A program made the translations under genes and the position numbers. DNA of 40,441 nt from positions 1 through 40,441 of the forward strand of contig JAFSHU010000083.1 in assembly GCA_017440145.1 (NCBI GenBank). Reading direction: 5' to 3'. This document shows, piece by piece, positions 33,385 through 40,441 of this stretch. Source of the DNA: Bacillota bacterium. Its GTDB lineage: Bacteria > Bacillota > Dehalobacteriia > UBA4068. Position 1 is the stretch's first letter; each line of letters opens with the position of its first letter. The notes below the pieces were generated by a model. The model was not told where the DNA came from and did no database searches. It saw only the letters and a program-made list of their open reading frames with translations.

Positions 33385-34137
33385 TTACAGATCGATCTCC
33401 AGACCCACCGGGCAATGATCGCTGCCCAGGATCTGGTTATAGATGCGGGCCTCTTTGATCCGCTCCGCCAGGCGCGTGGAAACCACGAAATAGTCGATGC
33501 GCCACCCCGCGTTGTTCGCTCTGGCCCGGGCCCGATAGGACCACCAGGAGTAGGCGTCCCGCAGATCAGGATAGAGATAGCGGAAGGTATCCGTAAAGCC
33601 CGCAGCCAGCAGTTCACTGAATTTCCCCCGCTCTTCATCGGAGAAGCCTGCATTGCCCCGGTTCGTTTTAGGGTTTTTCAGGTCGATCTCCTCATGGGCC
33701 ACGTTCAGATCCCCGCAGAGGATCACCGGCTTGTCCTGATCCAGCTTGCACATATAATTCCGCAGGGCATCTTCAAATTCCATGCGGTAATCGATGCGCG
33801 CCAGACCATCCTGGGCATTTGGACTGTAGCAGGAGAGCAGATAGAAGCCGGGGTATTCCGCAGTGATCAGCCGCCCCTCGTCATTGTGGCCGCCCTCAAT
33901 ACCAAAGACCACAGAGAGGGGTTCCGCCTTGCTGAATACGGCTGTTCCGGAATAGCCCTTTTTCACGGCGCTGTGAAAATAGCTGTGATAGGGCCCCGGG
34001 TCAAAATCCGCCTGCCCGGGCTGCATCTTTGTCTCCTGCAGGCAGAAGCAATCCGCATCCTCTGCCCGGAAAAAATCAGCAAAGCCCTTTTGCAGACAGG
34101 CACGGAAGCCATTTACATTCCAGGAAATCAATTTCAT
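33385..34137 (-). CDS. xth: Exodeoxyribonuclease III / AP endonuclease
   Basis: 250 residues of the exonuclease III family, which repairs abasic sites and 3' blocks. Motifs in order are ISWNVNGFRA, CLQETKM (metal Glu), CYSPNAQDGLARIDYR, ILCGDLNVAHEEIDL (Asp and Asn), RIDYFVVS and GSDHCPVGLEI (catalytic His). All are intact and the length is typical. The ATG follows GAGGT by 8 bases. Monocistronic, with its own terminator. Confidence 0.95.
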   Translation of the reverse strand: MKLISWNVNGFRACLQKGFADFFRAEDADCFCLQETKMQPGQADFDPGPYHSYFHSAVKKGYSGTAVFSKAEPLSVVFGIEGGHNDEGRLITAEYPGFYLLSCYSPNAQDGLARIDYRMEFEDALRNYMCKLDQDKPVILCGDLNVAHEEIDLKNPKTNRGNAGFSDEERGKFSELLAAGFTDTFRYLYPDLRDAYSWWSYRARARANNAGWRIDYFVVSTRLAERIKEARIYNQILGSDHCPVGLEIDL

Positions 34138-34251
34138 ACTTGAATACCTCGACTTTGACCGTGATTTTTGCTAAAATAAAGCCAGCGGCAAGGCAGCCCG
34201 CAAGAAGCAGCTTGCAAAGGGCTGCGCTTTGCTTTTCAAAAAAAGCATACC

Positions 34252-34284
34252 GGTAATATGACCACAGGATTCAGTCATATTACC
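34252..34284. promoter_or_regulatory. Perfect 11-bp inverted repeat upstream of the phosphodiesterase gene (possible operator)
   Basis: GGTAATATGAC (34252-34262) and GTCATATTACC (34274-34284) are separated by 11 bases and followed by AGTATAGCAC. The AT-rich arms and lack of a T tract suit a protein-binding site better than a terminator. It lies 47 bases before the ATG at 34331. Confidence 0.5.
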
Positions 34285-34330
34285 AGTATAGCACAAAGGA
34301 ACAAATAAAGAAAGATAGAGGTTCAGAAAG

Positions 34331-34876
34331 ATGAAATTGATGGTTGCCTCTGACCTGCATGGGTCGGCAAATTATGTGGAGCAGCTGCTGCAGGCTTTTC
34401 AGCGGGAAGAGGCGGATCGCTTGCTGCTGCTGGGGGATCTGCTCTATCACGGCCCCCGCAATGCCCTGCCCCAGGGCTATGAAACAAAGGATGTGGCAAG
34501 CCAGCTGAACGGCATCAAAGAGCAGCTGCTTTGCGTCCGGGGGAACTGTGATGCGGAGGTGGACCAGATGGTGCTGGATTTCCCCATTGATGCGGAATAC
34601 TGCATCCTCTGGCTGGGCAAGCGCATGGTTTTTGCTACCCATGGCCACCGCTACAGCCCGGAGAACCCGCCCCAGCTGCGGCCGGGGGATATTCTGCTCA
34701 CCGGGCACACCCACATCCCGGCCTGCCGCAAGGAAGCAGGGGGCTTCCTCTATGTGAACCCCGGCTCTGTTTCCATTCCCAAGGGCGGCTCTGAGCACAG
34801 CTATATTATAATGGAAGAAAATTGCATCCGCTGGAAGACTCTGAAGGGAGATACCTATCGGGAATACCCGCTTTAA
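34331..34876 (+). CDS. YfcE/MJ0936-type metallophosphodiesterase
   Basis: 181-residue calcineurin-like phosphoesterase. The five metal motifs are ASDLHG, LLGDLLYHGPRN, VRGNCD, FATHGH and TGHTHIP, followed by NPGSVSIPKGG, the hallmark of the YfcE branch. E. coli YfcE cleaves phosphodiesters such as bis-pNPP in vitro; its natural substrate is uncertain. The start follows AGAAAGATAGAGG. A perfect inverted repeat upstream may regulate it. It converges with the gene ending at 34883. Confidence 0.9.
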   Translation: MKLMVASDLHGSANYVEQLLQAFQREEADRLLLLGDLLYHGPRNALPQGYETKDVASQLNGIKEQLLCVRGNCDAEVDQMVLDFPIDAEYCILWLGKRMVFATHGHRYSPENPPQLRPGDILLTGHTHIPACRKEAGGFLYVNPGSVSIPKGGSEHSYIIMEENCIRWKTLKGDTYREYPL

Positions 34877-34882
34877 ACCGGG

Positions 34883-35560
34883 CTACTCCAGAGAGGGCGG
34901 GGTGATCATCAGCTCTTTTCCCAGGTCAGACAGCTCCAGGGCCAGGGAAAGCCGGGTATCCGGATCCTCCTTCAGCGCGGCCTGCAGCTCTGCCCGGAGC
35001 AAAGAACGATCCCGGCAGCTGATCCACAGCCGATAGCAGACATCGGTAAAATATTCCCCCACCCAGCCGCCGGCGATGGGCCGGAGCTGAACCAAATGCT
35101 GCTTCCCCTGCCCCAGCTCCTCTTCCCCCAGATATTCGAAGCTCTCTATTGCTGTGCAGCTGAAAGCAGAGGCCGGATCCAGCTCCGCGAAAAGGGAAAC
35201 CGCCTGCTGCACATCGGGGACCTGATTGACGCGCCATTTTCCCTCTCCGTTTCTTTGGTAAAGCACATCCTCCACCAGGTAAAGCTCCACCTCTGTTCCC
35301 AGGATCGACCCGAAAAAGTGGCTGTTTTGCCCGGATTTTTCCCCGGAGAGCAAAAAATATTCCCGCTGCTCCCCTTCGGTGCTTACATAGCACTGGCTGG
35401 CAAAACGATAGCTGCCCCCGGCGGATAAGCTCTGCAGCAAAGCCTCTGCCTCTGCCTGATCCGGCGGTGGAGAGGAAAACAGCCCGGAAAAGATCCCGAT
35501 CAGCACAGCAGCCAGCAGCACAAGAACAAGGCCAATCAGCAAAGTCCGTTTTTTCTTCAT
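34883..35560 (-). CDS. Membrane-anchored extracytoplasmic protein of unknown function
   Basis: 225 residues: a short basic N-terminus (MKKKRT), one hydrophobic helix (about 6-28), then an extracytoplasmic domain rich in beta strands with conserved-looking FLLSGEKSGQ, VELYLVEDVLYQ and CYRLWISCRDRSLL. The layout resembles LolA/LppX-like lipoprotein domains in outline, but I cannot place it in a family. There is no lipobox cysteine. The ATG at 35560 follows GGGAGGTG by about 12 bases. An in-frame GTG fifteen bases upstream overlaps that site and is less likely. Confidence 0.65.
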   Translation of the reverse strand: MKKKRTLLIGLVLVLLAAVLIGIFSGLFSSPPPDQAEAEALLQSLSAGGSYRFASQCYVSTEGEQREYFLLSGEKSGQNSHFFGSILGTEVELYLVEDVLYQRNGEGKWRVNQVPDVQQAVSLFAELDPASAFSCTAIESFEYLGEEELGQGKQHLVQLRPIAGGWVGEYFTDVCYRLWISCRDRSLLRAELQAALKEDPDTRLSLALELSDLGKELMITPPSLE

Positions 35561-35818
35561 TATATATAGCAGCACCTCCCAAGGGCGATTCTGCTTCAGA
35601 ATATGCCGCCGAAGAAAGAAATATGAAAGTTTTGGCCCCGTCCCGGCAGGTATTTATCTGACCGGCAAGAATAATAGAATAGTGGCTTCTATTACAAGAA
35701 TCCACATAAACAGAAAAGAAACGTCCTCTCTCCCCGGAGAATGGACTTCGGCCCGGCTGCTTCGGGCCTGTATTTTCAAATATAAAAGATACGCATTCAG
35801 CAGAAAGGGGTGGTCAAT

Positions 35819-36388
35819 ATGAATTTCTGGCAGCAGCATCAGTCCGATAATATCGGCAAAATTCTTCTTGACGAAAACACCATACAGCAGCGTGTATCAG
35901 AGCTGGCGAAAGAAATCACCGAAGACTATGTCCGTATGGGCGCAGATGAATTGGTCACGGTGGGTATTCTTCGCGGCTCTGTTTTGTTTCTCAGTGACCT
36001 GATCCGCCGCATCGAATTGCCCGTGGATCTGGATTTCATGGCAGTCAGCAGCTATGGCGGCTCCACCACCAGCTCCGGCGAGGTCCGCATTATGAAGGAT
36101 CTTTCCCATCGCATCCAGGGGCGGCATGTGCTGATCGTGGAGGATATTGTGGATACCGGCAGAACCCTGCAATTCCTGAAGAATTTGCTGGGCACCCGGC
36201 AGCCTGCCTCCCTGAAGATCTGCACCCTGCTGGACAAGCCCTCCCGCCGCCTGGTGGATATGGAAGCGGATTACGTGGGCTTTGAGGTACCGGATGAATT
36301 CGTGGTGGGCTATGGCCTGGATTTCGACGATGCCTGGCGGCAGCTGCCCTATATCGGCGTTTTGAAGCCGGAAGCTTATGGGAAATAA
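35819..36388 (+). CDS. hpt: Hypoxanthine phosphoribosyltransferase
   Basis: 189-residue type I phosphoribosyltransferase salvaging hypoxanthine (and often guanine) with PRPP to make IMP or GMP. The PRPP motif is VLIVEDIVDTGRTL. Other features are ILRGSVLFLSDLIRRI, DFMAVSSYGGSTTSSGEVRI (flexible active-site loop), DKPSRR, and the purine-binding VGFEVPDEFVVGYGLDF. All are typical. The ATG at 35819 follows AAAGGGG by 8 bases. Here hpt stands apart from its frequent partners tilS and ftsH. Confidence 0.95.
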   Translation: MNFWQQHQSDNIGKILLDENTIQQRVSELAKEITEDYVRMGADELVTVGILRGSVLFLSDLIRRIELPVDLDFMAVSSYGGSTTSSGEVRIMKDLSHRIQGRHVLIVEDIVDTGRTLQFLKNLLGTRQPASLKICTLLDKPSRRLVDMEADYVGFEVPDEFVVGYGLDFDDAWRQLPYIGVLKPEAYGK

Positions 36389-36442
36389 CATAAAACAACA
36401 CAAATACCCAAGCATAAAAGAGTGAACAAAGGAGATGAGCCA

Positions 36443-37015
36443 ATGACCGGAGATATGATCGCATGGGAAGAACGTCAGGCGCTGACAGAACAGCTCCTGA
36501 CCATCGCCAAAGCATTTGATGAAGAAGCAGAAGCTGCATTAAAAGAGAAAACCGGTCTCTACGCATTGATTTATACCGGCAAAGAGCTGGGGGGAAGCCT
36601 CTGGGAGGAGCCAAAGGCCCAGATCGTTTATGTCGGCCGCAATGGGAAAGACAGCATCCGCCATTGGCAGGAGGATACAGGGGTATCCACCGTGCGGCGC
36701 TCCCTTTCCGCCATGCTGCAAACCGCTTACGACTTGATTCCCATCCCCAAATCCGATGATCCGGATGACGAAGATCGCTTTGCCAACTATAAGCTGACTG
36801 CAGAAAGCGAAGAAAAACTCACGGCCTGGATGAAAGAAAATCTGCAGATCGCCTTCCTGGAAGTGGAAGAAGAAAAGCTGGAAGCCTGCTATCTGGGGCT
36901 GCTGGATTATAACACCCCGATGTTCAACTTCCAGAACAACCCCAACAACACCTTCGGGCATCAGGTAAAAGCCTATCGGCTCCGCATGTCTGAGATGGCA
37001 GCCACCCAGGCCTAA
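36443..37015 (+). CDS. GIY-YIG-like nuclease domain protein
   Basis: 190 residues; AAAGGAG precedes the ATG by about 9 bases, and an in-frame GTG upstream overlaps the site. Central motifs fit a GIY-YIG fold: TGLYALIYTGKE as the GIY strand, QIVYVGRNGKDSIRHW as the YIG strand with Arg, then STVRRSLSAMLQ. A Glu lies in EEEKLEACYLG, and NTPMFNFQNN ends the domain. Similar small proteins occur widely in Firmicutes, with unknown roles in DNA processing. The second half is acidic. It lies 54 bases after hpt, possibly co-transcribed. Confidence 0.65.
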   Translation: MTGDMIAWEERQALTEQLLTIAKAFDEEAEAALKEKTGLYALIYTGKELGGSLWEEPKAQIVYVGRNGKDSIRHWQEDTGVSTVRRSLSAMLQTAYDLIPIPKSDDPDDEDRFANYKLTAESEEKLTAWMKENLQIAFLEVEEEKLEACYLGLLDYNTPMFNFQNNPNNTFGHQVKAYRLRMSEMAATQA

Positions 37016-37035
37016 TCAAACAAACAATAAAAAAT

Positions 37036-37074
37036 CAGAACCCGCTGTTTGCTGAAAAGCTGCAGCGGGTTCTG
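37036..37074 (+). terminator. Strong hairpin after the GIY-YIG-like gene
   Basis: A perfect 12-bp stem, CAGAACCCGCTG (37036-37047) and CAGCGGGTTCTG (37063-37074), has a 15-base loop. No T tract follows directly, so termination is likely but not certain. Confidence 0.6.
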
Positions 37075-37237
37075 TGCGTGAAAAATATAGTTTTTCTTGC
37101 CAATCCTATCCTGAAAAAAGAATTAAAAAAGCAACAAATAAAAGACTCTCAAATTGCAGGATAAATTTCCTAAAACAAATATTTCCTCTTATTATTCAAA
37201 ATTAGGGGAAAGAATCGCCTTCGGCAGAAGCAATAAA

Positions 37238-37266
37238 TTGACTTCCAGCTTAAATTTCGATATAAT
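37238..37266 (+). promoter_or_regulatory. Near-consensus sigma-A promoter of the S-layer-like gene
   Basis: TTGACT (37238-37243), a 17-base spacer and a perfect TATAAT (37261-37266). It is the best promoter match in the window and lies about 305 bases before the GTG start, implying a long leader. Confidence 0.85.
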
Positions 37267-37272
37267 TAAGAT

Positions 37273-37570
37273 TGCATGGGTAAAATGTGGACTAAGTGCA
37301 AACTGAGTACAGGTTTATGAATTTACCTCCCATTTTGCTCAATGTGAACTGTTAGTTTTTTAGTAGGTGTTTGAAAAATCTACTATTAGGAGGTGTTGTC
37401 TGTAGGCTGAAAAAACAAAGTTTTCTTATTCCTTGCACCCGTCACCCCAAAGACCTTGCGGCGCAAGCTGCAAGGGGCTAAAGGCTTCTGCTTTTCTCAA
37501 AAAGCAGAAGCTCCATGTAGGTATAATGAAACAAATCTGCATCACTATTAAAAAGAGGAGTGAAAAAACT
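37273..37570 (+). other. Long structured 5' leader of the S-layer-like mRNA
   Basis: The untranslated region between the promoter and GTG 37571 holds several hairpins. TAGTAG/CTACTA is at 37361-37385 and CCTTGC/GCAAGG at 37454-37475. A perfect 12-bp stem, GCTTCTGCTTTT (37484-37495) and AAAAGCAGAAGC (37500-37511), has a 4-base loop. A TATAAT at 37522-37527 has no matching -35. Long folded leaders are known to stabilise S-layer messages in other bacteria. No reading frame with a ribosome site is seen. Confidence 0.6.
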
Positions 37571-40441
37571 GTGAGTAATCTCTTTAAGAAACACAGTTCC
37601 TCCCTGATGACTCTGTTCGTACTCGTTATGGCGATGCTCATCACCTGCGGCTATGCTCCCGAAGCTCTGGCAGCCGATCTGGGTGACATCACTCTGATTT
37701 CTGAAGATGTGATCGAAATCGAATATAACGAACCCGTTACCTCTAACGAACAGGCTCAGGGAATCTTTACCATCGAATACGATGGCGAAAAAGTCGAGTG
37801 GGAATTCCTGTCCTACTTCGATTTTGGTCCCTACGCTGCCCGCGGCGGCGTTGTCAACGTCCGCCTGAAGGAAGCTCTGGAAGTGGGCCAGCCCCGCATC
37901 CAGCGCCGCGAAGTTGACCTGTTTGCGGATACCCAGTCTCAAATGGGCCCCGCAGCAGCAGCCAAGCTGACTGTTAACGCCAAAACTGCTGAATTCGTTC
38001 CCTTCTTTGAAGAAATTCAGCGCGGCCATATGTCCTCCATGGATGCCTGGGGTTCCACCCTGGCCGGCAACGTGGAAGCCACCGGCAGCAAATGGTCTGA
38101 CAACAAAAAAGCTGACGTCAGCTTCTCCTCCACGCCCAATGACAAGATTCGTCAGTATACCACTGACTACATCACCAAGGCAGTGGGCGAAGGCATCAAC
38201 GGCATGGTTGGCCGTTCCGAATATCTGAACCTGCCCGCCATGGAAGCCGGTCTGTGCATGCACATTGTTGGTGCTGAACAGTCCGTCTACGAAGATCCTG
38301 CATACCGTGGTCTGTATGTCTACGGCGAAACCGAAGACACCTACAGCCGCACCGGTATCGCCGGTTCCGTTGAGAAACCCATCCTGGTCACCACCGCTGA
38401 CGAAGTTATGCGTCACGACAGCGAAGTGCTGAACGATGACGGCACTCCCGCTCGTGTGAACGACGACTTCTTCCAGCTGGGCGAAGACTTCCTGCGCCTC
38501 TACTATCAGTTCGGCGTTGTGGAAGGCAGCCTGCGCTTCCCCGTTGGCTTCTTCTCCGCAGAAGATACCTTCCGCTATGACCTGCAGCTGGCTGAAGCTT
38601 ATGAAGCAGCCAAAGCCGCCGGTCTGTGGGCTGGTACCAAAGCCATCGAAAGCCTGGAGAACTACTATGTTTACGGCGTACTGACCCACTTCGAGATGAT
38701 CCCCGAATCCGCTGACGGTTCCTGGGGTACCGATCGCTTCCCGGTCAATACCCGTGAAGAGCTGCATGATTACGATGAAGCTCTGTACAATGTCATCGCT
38801 GGTATTCATGGCCGTTATCACTGGTTCACCGGTAACAACAGCCAGTCCATCACCAGCAATGACTTCCGCAACGATGTTCTGAAGAACAGCCATCCCTGGT
38901 TCTGGCAGAGCCAGGTCGATAACTACAGCGCTGAAGGCGAACGCGCAGCTCTGGGTATCGAACACGTGGACATCATTGCCGACAACATGCTGGAAATCAA
39001 ATTCGACCGCGAAATCAGCACCATCACCCCTGCAGCCGATGCTGCAAACTGGGAAGTCACCATCGATGGCAAAAAGGTCGAAGGCATTTCCATGCAGGGC
39101 GGCTATGTCTGGCGCACCATCACCCTGCGCATGCCCAACGGCACTGTCCTGGACAATGGCAAGCCTTACGGCAAGGACTTCAAGGGCTTCACTGCTGAAG
39201 ACATTGAAGAACGCAAAGTCTCCAACGGCGGCTGGATCGCTGATGATGAGCAGCCCGGCGAATACGCTCTGGGCTACGGCGAAATGGTCACCCTGGAACA
39301 GGCCATTAACGAATACGGCGCCGGCGCAGTCGGCAAAGTTGAAGTCAAGTATGTCGGCGCTGAACCCATTCTGGACTGGGCAGGCAATGCTCTCTCCAAC
39401 GAAGCTGTTGAAGCAAACTTCAACCCCTGGATGGGTACTGTTTACCGTTCCCCGCTGACCGGTATCTACATCTATGCTGACTCTGTTGCCAGCGAAGAGA
39501 GCGTTAAGGTTGCAGCACACCTCTATGACTCCTCCCTGGTCAACAACAGCACCATCCACTATGATCTGACTGCCGGCGGCGAAGATCTGCCGGAAGATAT
39601 CGTTGGCACCGTGACCAACGGCGCTGGTTCCATGCAGAACAACTCTGACCGCAATGCGGCCAACAAGCTGGCTGCCAGCCCGATCCTGACCGAAGGCGTC
39701 ACCTATGACAACCCCGGTCAGAGAATCGCTGACGGCGCTACCAAACGCGGCGGCGGCATGCAGCTGATCGGTGGCTACACCTATACCCACCATGCAGCCA
39801 TGCAGCCCACCCACCGCAACCAGATCAGCAATGGTTTCCATGTCTGGCTCTATGTTGAAGGTTGGGGCGGTACCACCTTCCAGGCTGACGAAACCATGGT
39901 TGAAAAGAATGCTCAGATGACTCGTTACAAGAACGAGAACCTGGTCTACCATGAAGGCGGCCACGGCATCGACTCCTTCACCAGCGGCAACGGCTGCTAC
40001 GGTATGGACATGTATAACGACATGACCGCTGCCTGGCTGACTGCTGTTGCTCCTGAAAACGGTCGTGCCTGGTGGAATGAAAACAACACCGAAGGCGCTT
40101 ACCTGCGCAACCGCGGTGAATACATCTCCACCGGTTCCACCTTCTTCCACAGCACCATGCGTGAACAGTTCATGGGCATCAACGATGGTACCTGGACGCC
40201 CATCAACACCCGTGAAGAACTGTTCCGTTATGAACCTTATGGCTTCGAACTCTTCAAACGCCTCTTCTTCAACGGCGACCTGGGTCTCTGGTACACCGAT
40301 GAAGAAGGCAACTCCCACATCGGTGATCCGGAATACCGCGTCATCCCCGAGGACTGGGAAGTTCTGAAGGAAGCTTATCCGGAACGCTTTGGTGACTGGG
40401 ACAGCGTTGATGACCTCATCGCCTGGGCCTGCACCATCGCT
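37571..40441 (+). CDS. Large exported S-layer-like protein with HEGGH zincin motif (3' end beyond the window)
   Basis: 957 codons are open to the window edge. GTG is the start: AGAGGAG lies 10 bases before it, and the signal peptide (MSNLFKKHSSSLMTLFVLVM...ALAA) begins there. Two beta-sandwich stretches, DVIEIEYNEPVTS (about 48-110) and NMLEIKFDREIST (about 470-600), look like S-layer Ig-like domains. HEGGH (residues 794-798, bases 39950-39964) in LVYHEGGHGIDSF has the HExxH zinc-peptidase form, followed by acidic residues that could supply a third ligand. Codon use is strongly biased: Arg almost only CGC/CGT, Leu CTG, Glu GAA, unlike neighbours that use CGG freely. That bias and the strong promoter point to very high expression. 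It may be the surface-layer protein itself with a peptidase-like domain; activity is unproven. Confidence 0.7.
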   Translation, partial: MSNLFKKHSSSLMTLFVLVMAMLITCGYAPEALAADLGDITLISEDVIEIEYNEPVTSNEQAQGIFTIEYDGEKVEWEFLSYFDFGPYAARGGVVNVRLKEALEVGQPRIQRREVDLFADTQSQMGPAAAAKLTVNAKTAEFVPFFEEIQRGHMSSMDAWGSTLAGNVEATGSKWSDNKKADVSFSSTPNDKIRQYTTDYITKAVGEGINGMVGRSEYLNLPAMEAGLCMHIVGAEQSVYEDPAYRGLYVYGETEDTYSRTGIAGSVEKPILVTTADEVMRHDSEVLNDDGTPARVNDDFFQLGEDFLRLYYQFGVVEGSLRFPVGFFSAEDTFRYDLQLAEAYEAAKAAGLWAGTKAIESLENYYVYGVLTHFEMIPESADGSWGTDRFPVNTREELHDYDEALYNVIAGIHGRYHWFTGNNSQSITSNDFRNDVLKNSHPWFWQSQVDNYSAEGERAALGIEHVDIIADNMLEIKFDREISTITPAADAANWEVTIDGKKVEGISMQGGYVWRTITLRMPNGTVLDNGKPYGKDFKGFTAEDIEERKVSNGGWIADDEQPGEYALGYGEMVTLEQAINEYGAGAVGKVEVKYVGAEPILDWAGNALSNEAVEANFNPWMGTVYRSPLTGIYIYADSVASEESVKVAAHLYDSSLVNNSTIHYDLTAGGEDLPEDIVGTVTNGAGSMQNNSDRNAANKLAASPILTEGVTYDNPGQRIADGATKRGGGMQLIGGYTYTHHAAMQPTHRNQISNGFHVWLYVEGWGGTTFQADETMVEKNAQMTRYKNENLVYHEGGHGIDSFTSGNGCYGMDMYNDMTAAWLTAVAPENGRAWWNENNTEGAYLRNRGEYISTGSTFFHSTMREQFMGINDGTWTPINTREELFRYEPYGFELFKRLFFNGDLGLWYTDEEGNSHIGDPEYRVIPEDWEVLKEAYPERFGDWDSVDDLIAWACTIA

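Noticed and set aside
37522-37527. TATAAT close to the S-layer-like start as its main promoter
   Set aside because: There is no -35 at a proper distance, and the -35 region would fall inside the hairpin at 37484-37511. The upstream promoter at 37238 is far better.
37478-40318. Minus-strand open frame of over 900 codons opposite the S-layer-like gene
   Set aside because: The plus strand has a signal peptide, promoter and ribosome site. The minus frame is a product of the extreme codon bias of that gene.
1-40441. tRNA, rRNA, CRISPR arrays, insertion sequences, prophage genes
   Set aside because: None was seen on reading both strands. Short inverted repeats are explained by terminators, leaders and the repeat patch at 965-1250.

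Overview
The window reads as chromosome of an anaerobic, fairly GC-rich member of the Firmicutes, most likely a gut-type Clostridia. The signs are SLH-domain and S-layer-like exported proteins, a single-chain pyruvate:ferredoxin oxidoreductase, the clpX-lon pair, ftsEX followed by an M23 hydrolase, strong AGGAGG ribosome binding sites, and many hairpin-plus-T terminators. I see no phage, insertion sequence, CRISPR array, rRNA or tRNA. The species cannot be named from the sequence alone.

Left part (1-14326). The 3' part of clpX and a complete lon flank a CrtO-like membrane acyltransferase homologue and a patch of degenerate palindromic repeats. Next is a plus-strand cassette (4450-8121) with two promoter-like elements and a terminator. 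It encodes a small leader-plus-repeat protein, an internal hairpin, a radical SAM enzyme, a cysteine-depleted radical-SAM-like partner and an APH-fold kinase. This is the best candidate for a new peptide-modification (RiPP-like) system. On the minus strand are an SLH-chagasin fusion, an alpha/beta hydrolase, and the cell-envelope run ftsE-ftsX-M23 hydrolase-ctpA.

Middle (14327-26058). After hpf, a GNAT acetyltransferase and a PatB-type aminotransferase comes a long plus-strand block. Its first half is a cobamide salvage and remodelling operon: cobT, cobU, cobS, a miniature CobU-like protein, cobC and a CbiR-like phosphodiesterase. CbiR would cleave foreign cobamides, CobU would activate the corrinoid, CobT and CobS would attach the new lower ligand, and CobC would remove the phosphate. 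After a terminator, the second half is a tight six-gene set: MocA-like nucleotidyltransferase, C-GCAxxG-C-C protein, radical SAM enzyme with a zinc-ribbon-like N-terminus, methyltransferase, lid-less adenylate-forming enzyme and NifX-like protein. Its gene content resembles the uncharacterised DVU_1551-1557 neighbourhood of Desulfovibrio.

Right part (26308-40441). This holds housekeeping and orphan genes: a Cys-rich small protein, M18 aminopeptidase, a conserved unknown, a one-domain DNA alkyltransferase, PFOR, exonuclease III, a YfcE-type phosphodiesterase, a membrane-anchored unknown, hpt and a GIY-YIG-like protein. The window ends inside a large exported S-layer-like protein. That gene has a strong promoter, a structured leader of about 300 nt, highly biased codons and an HEGGH zincin-like motif.
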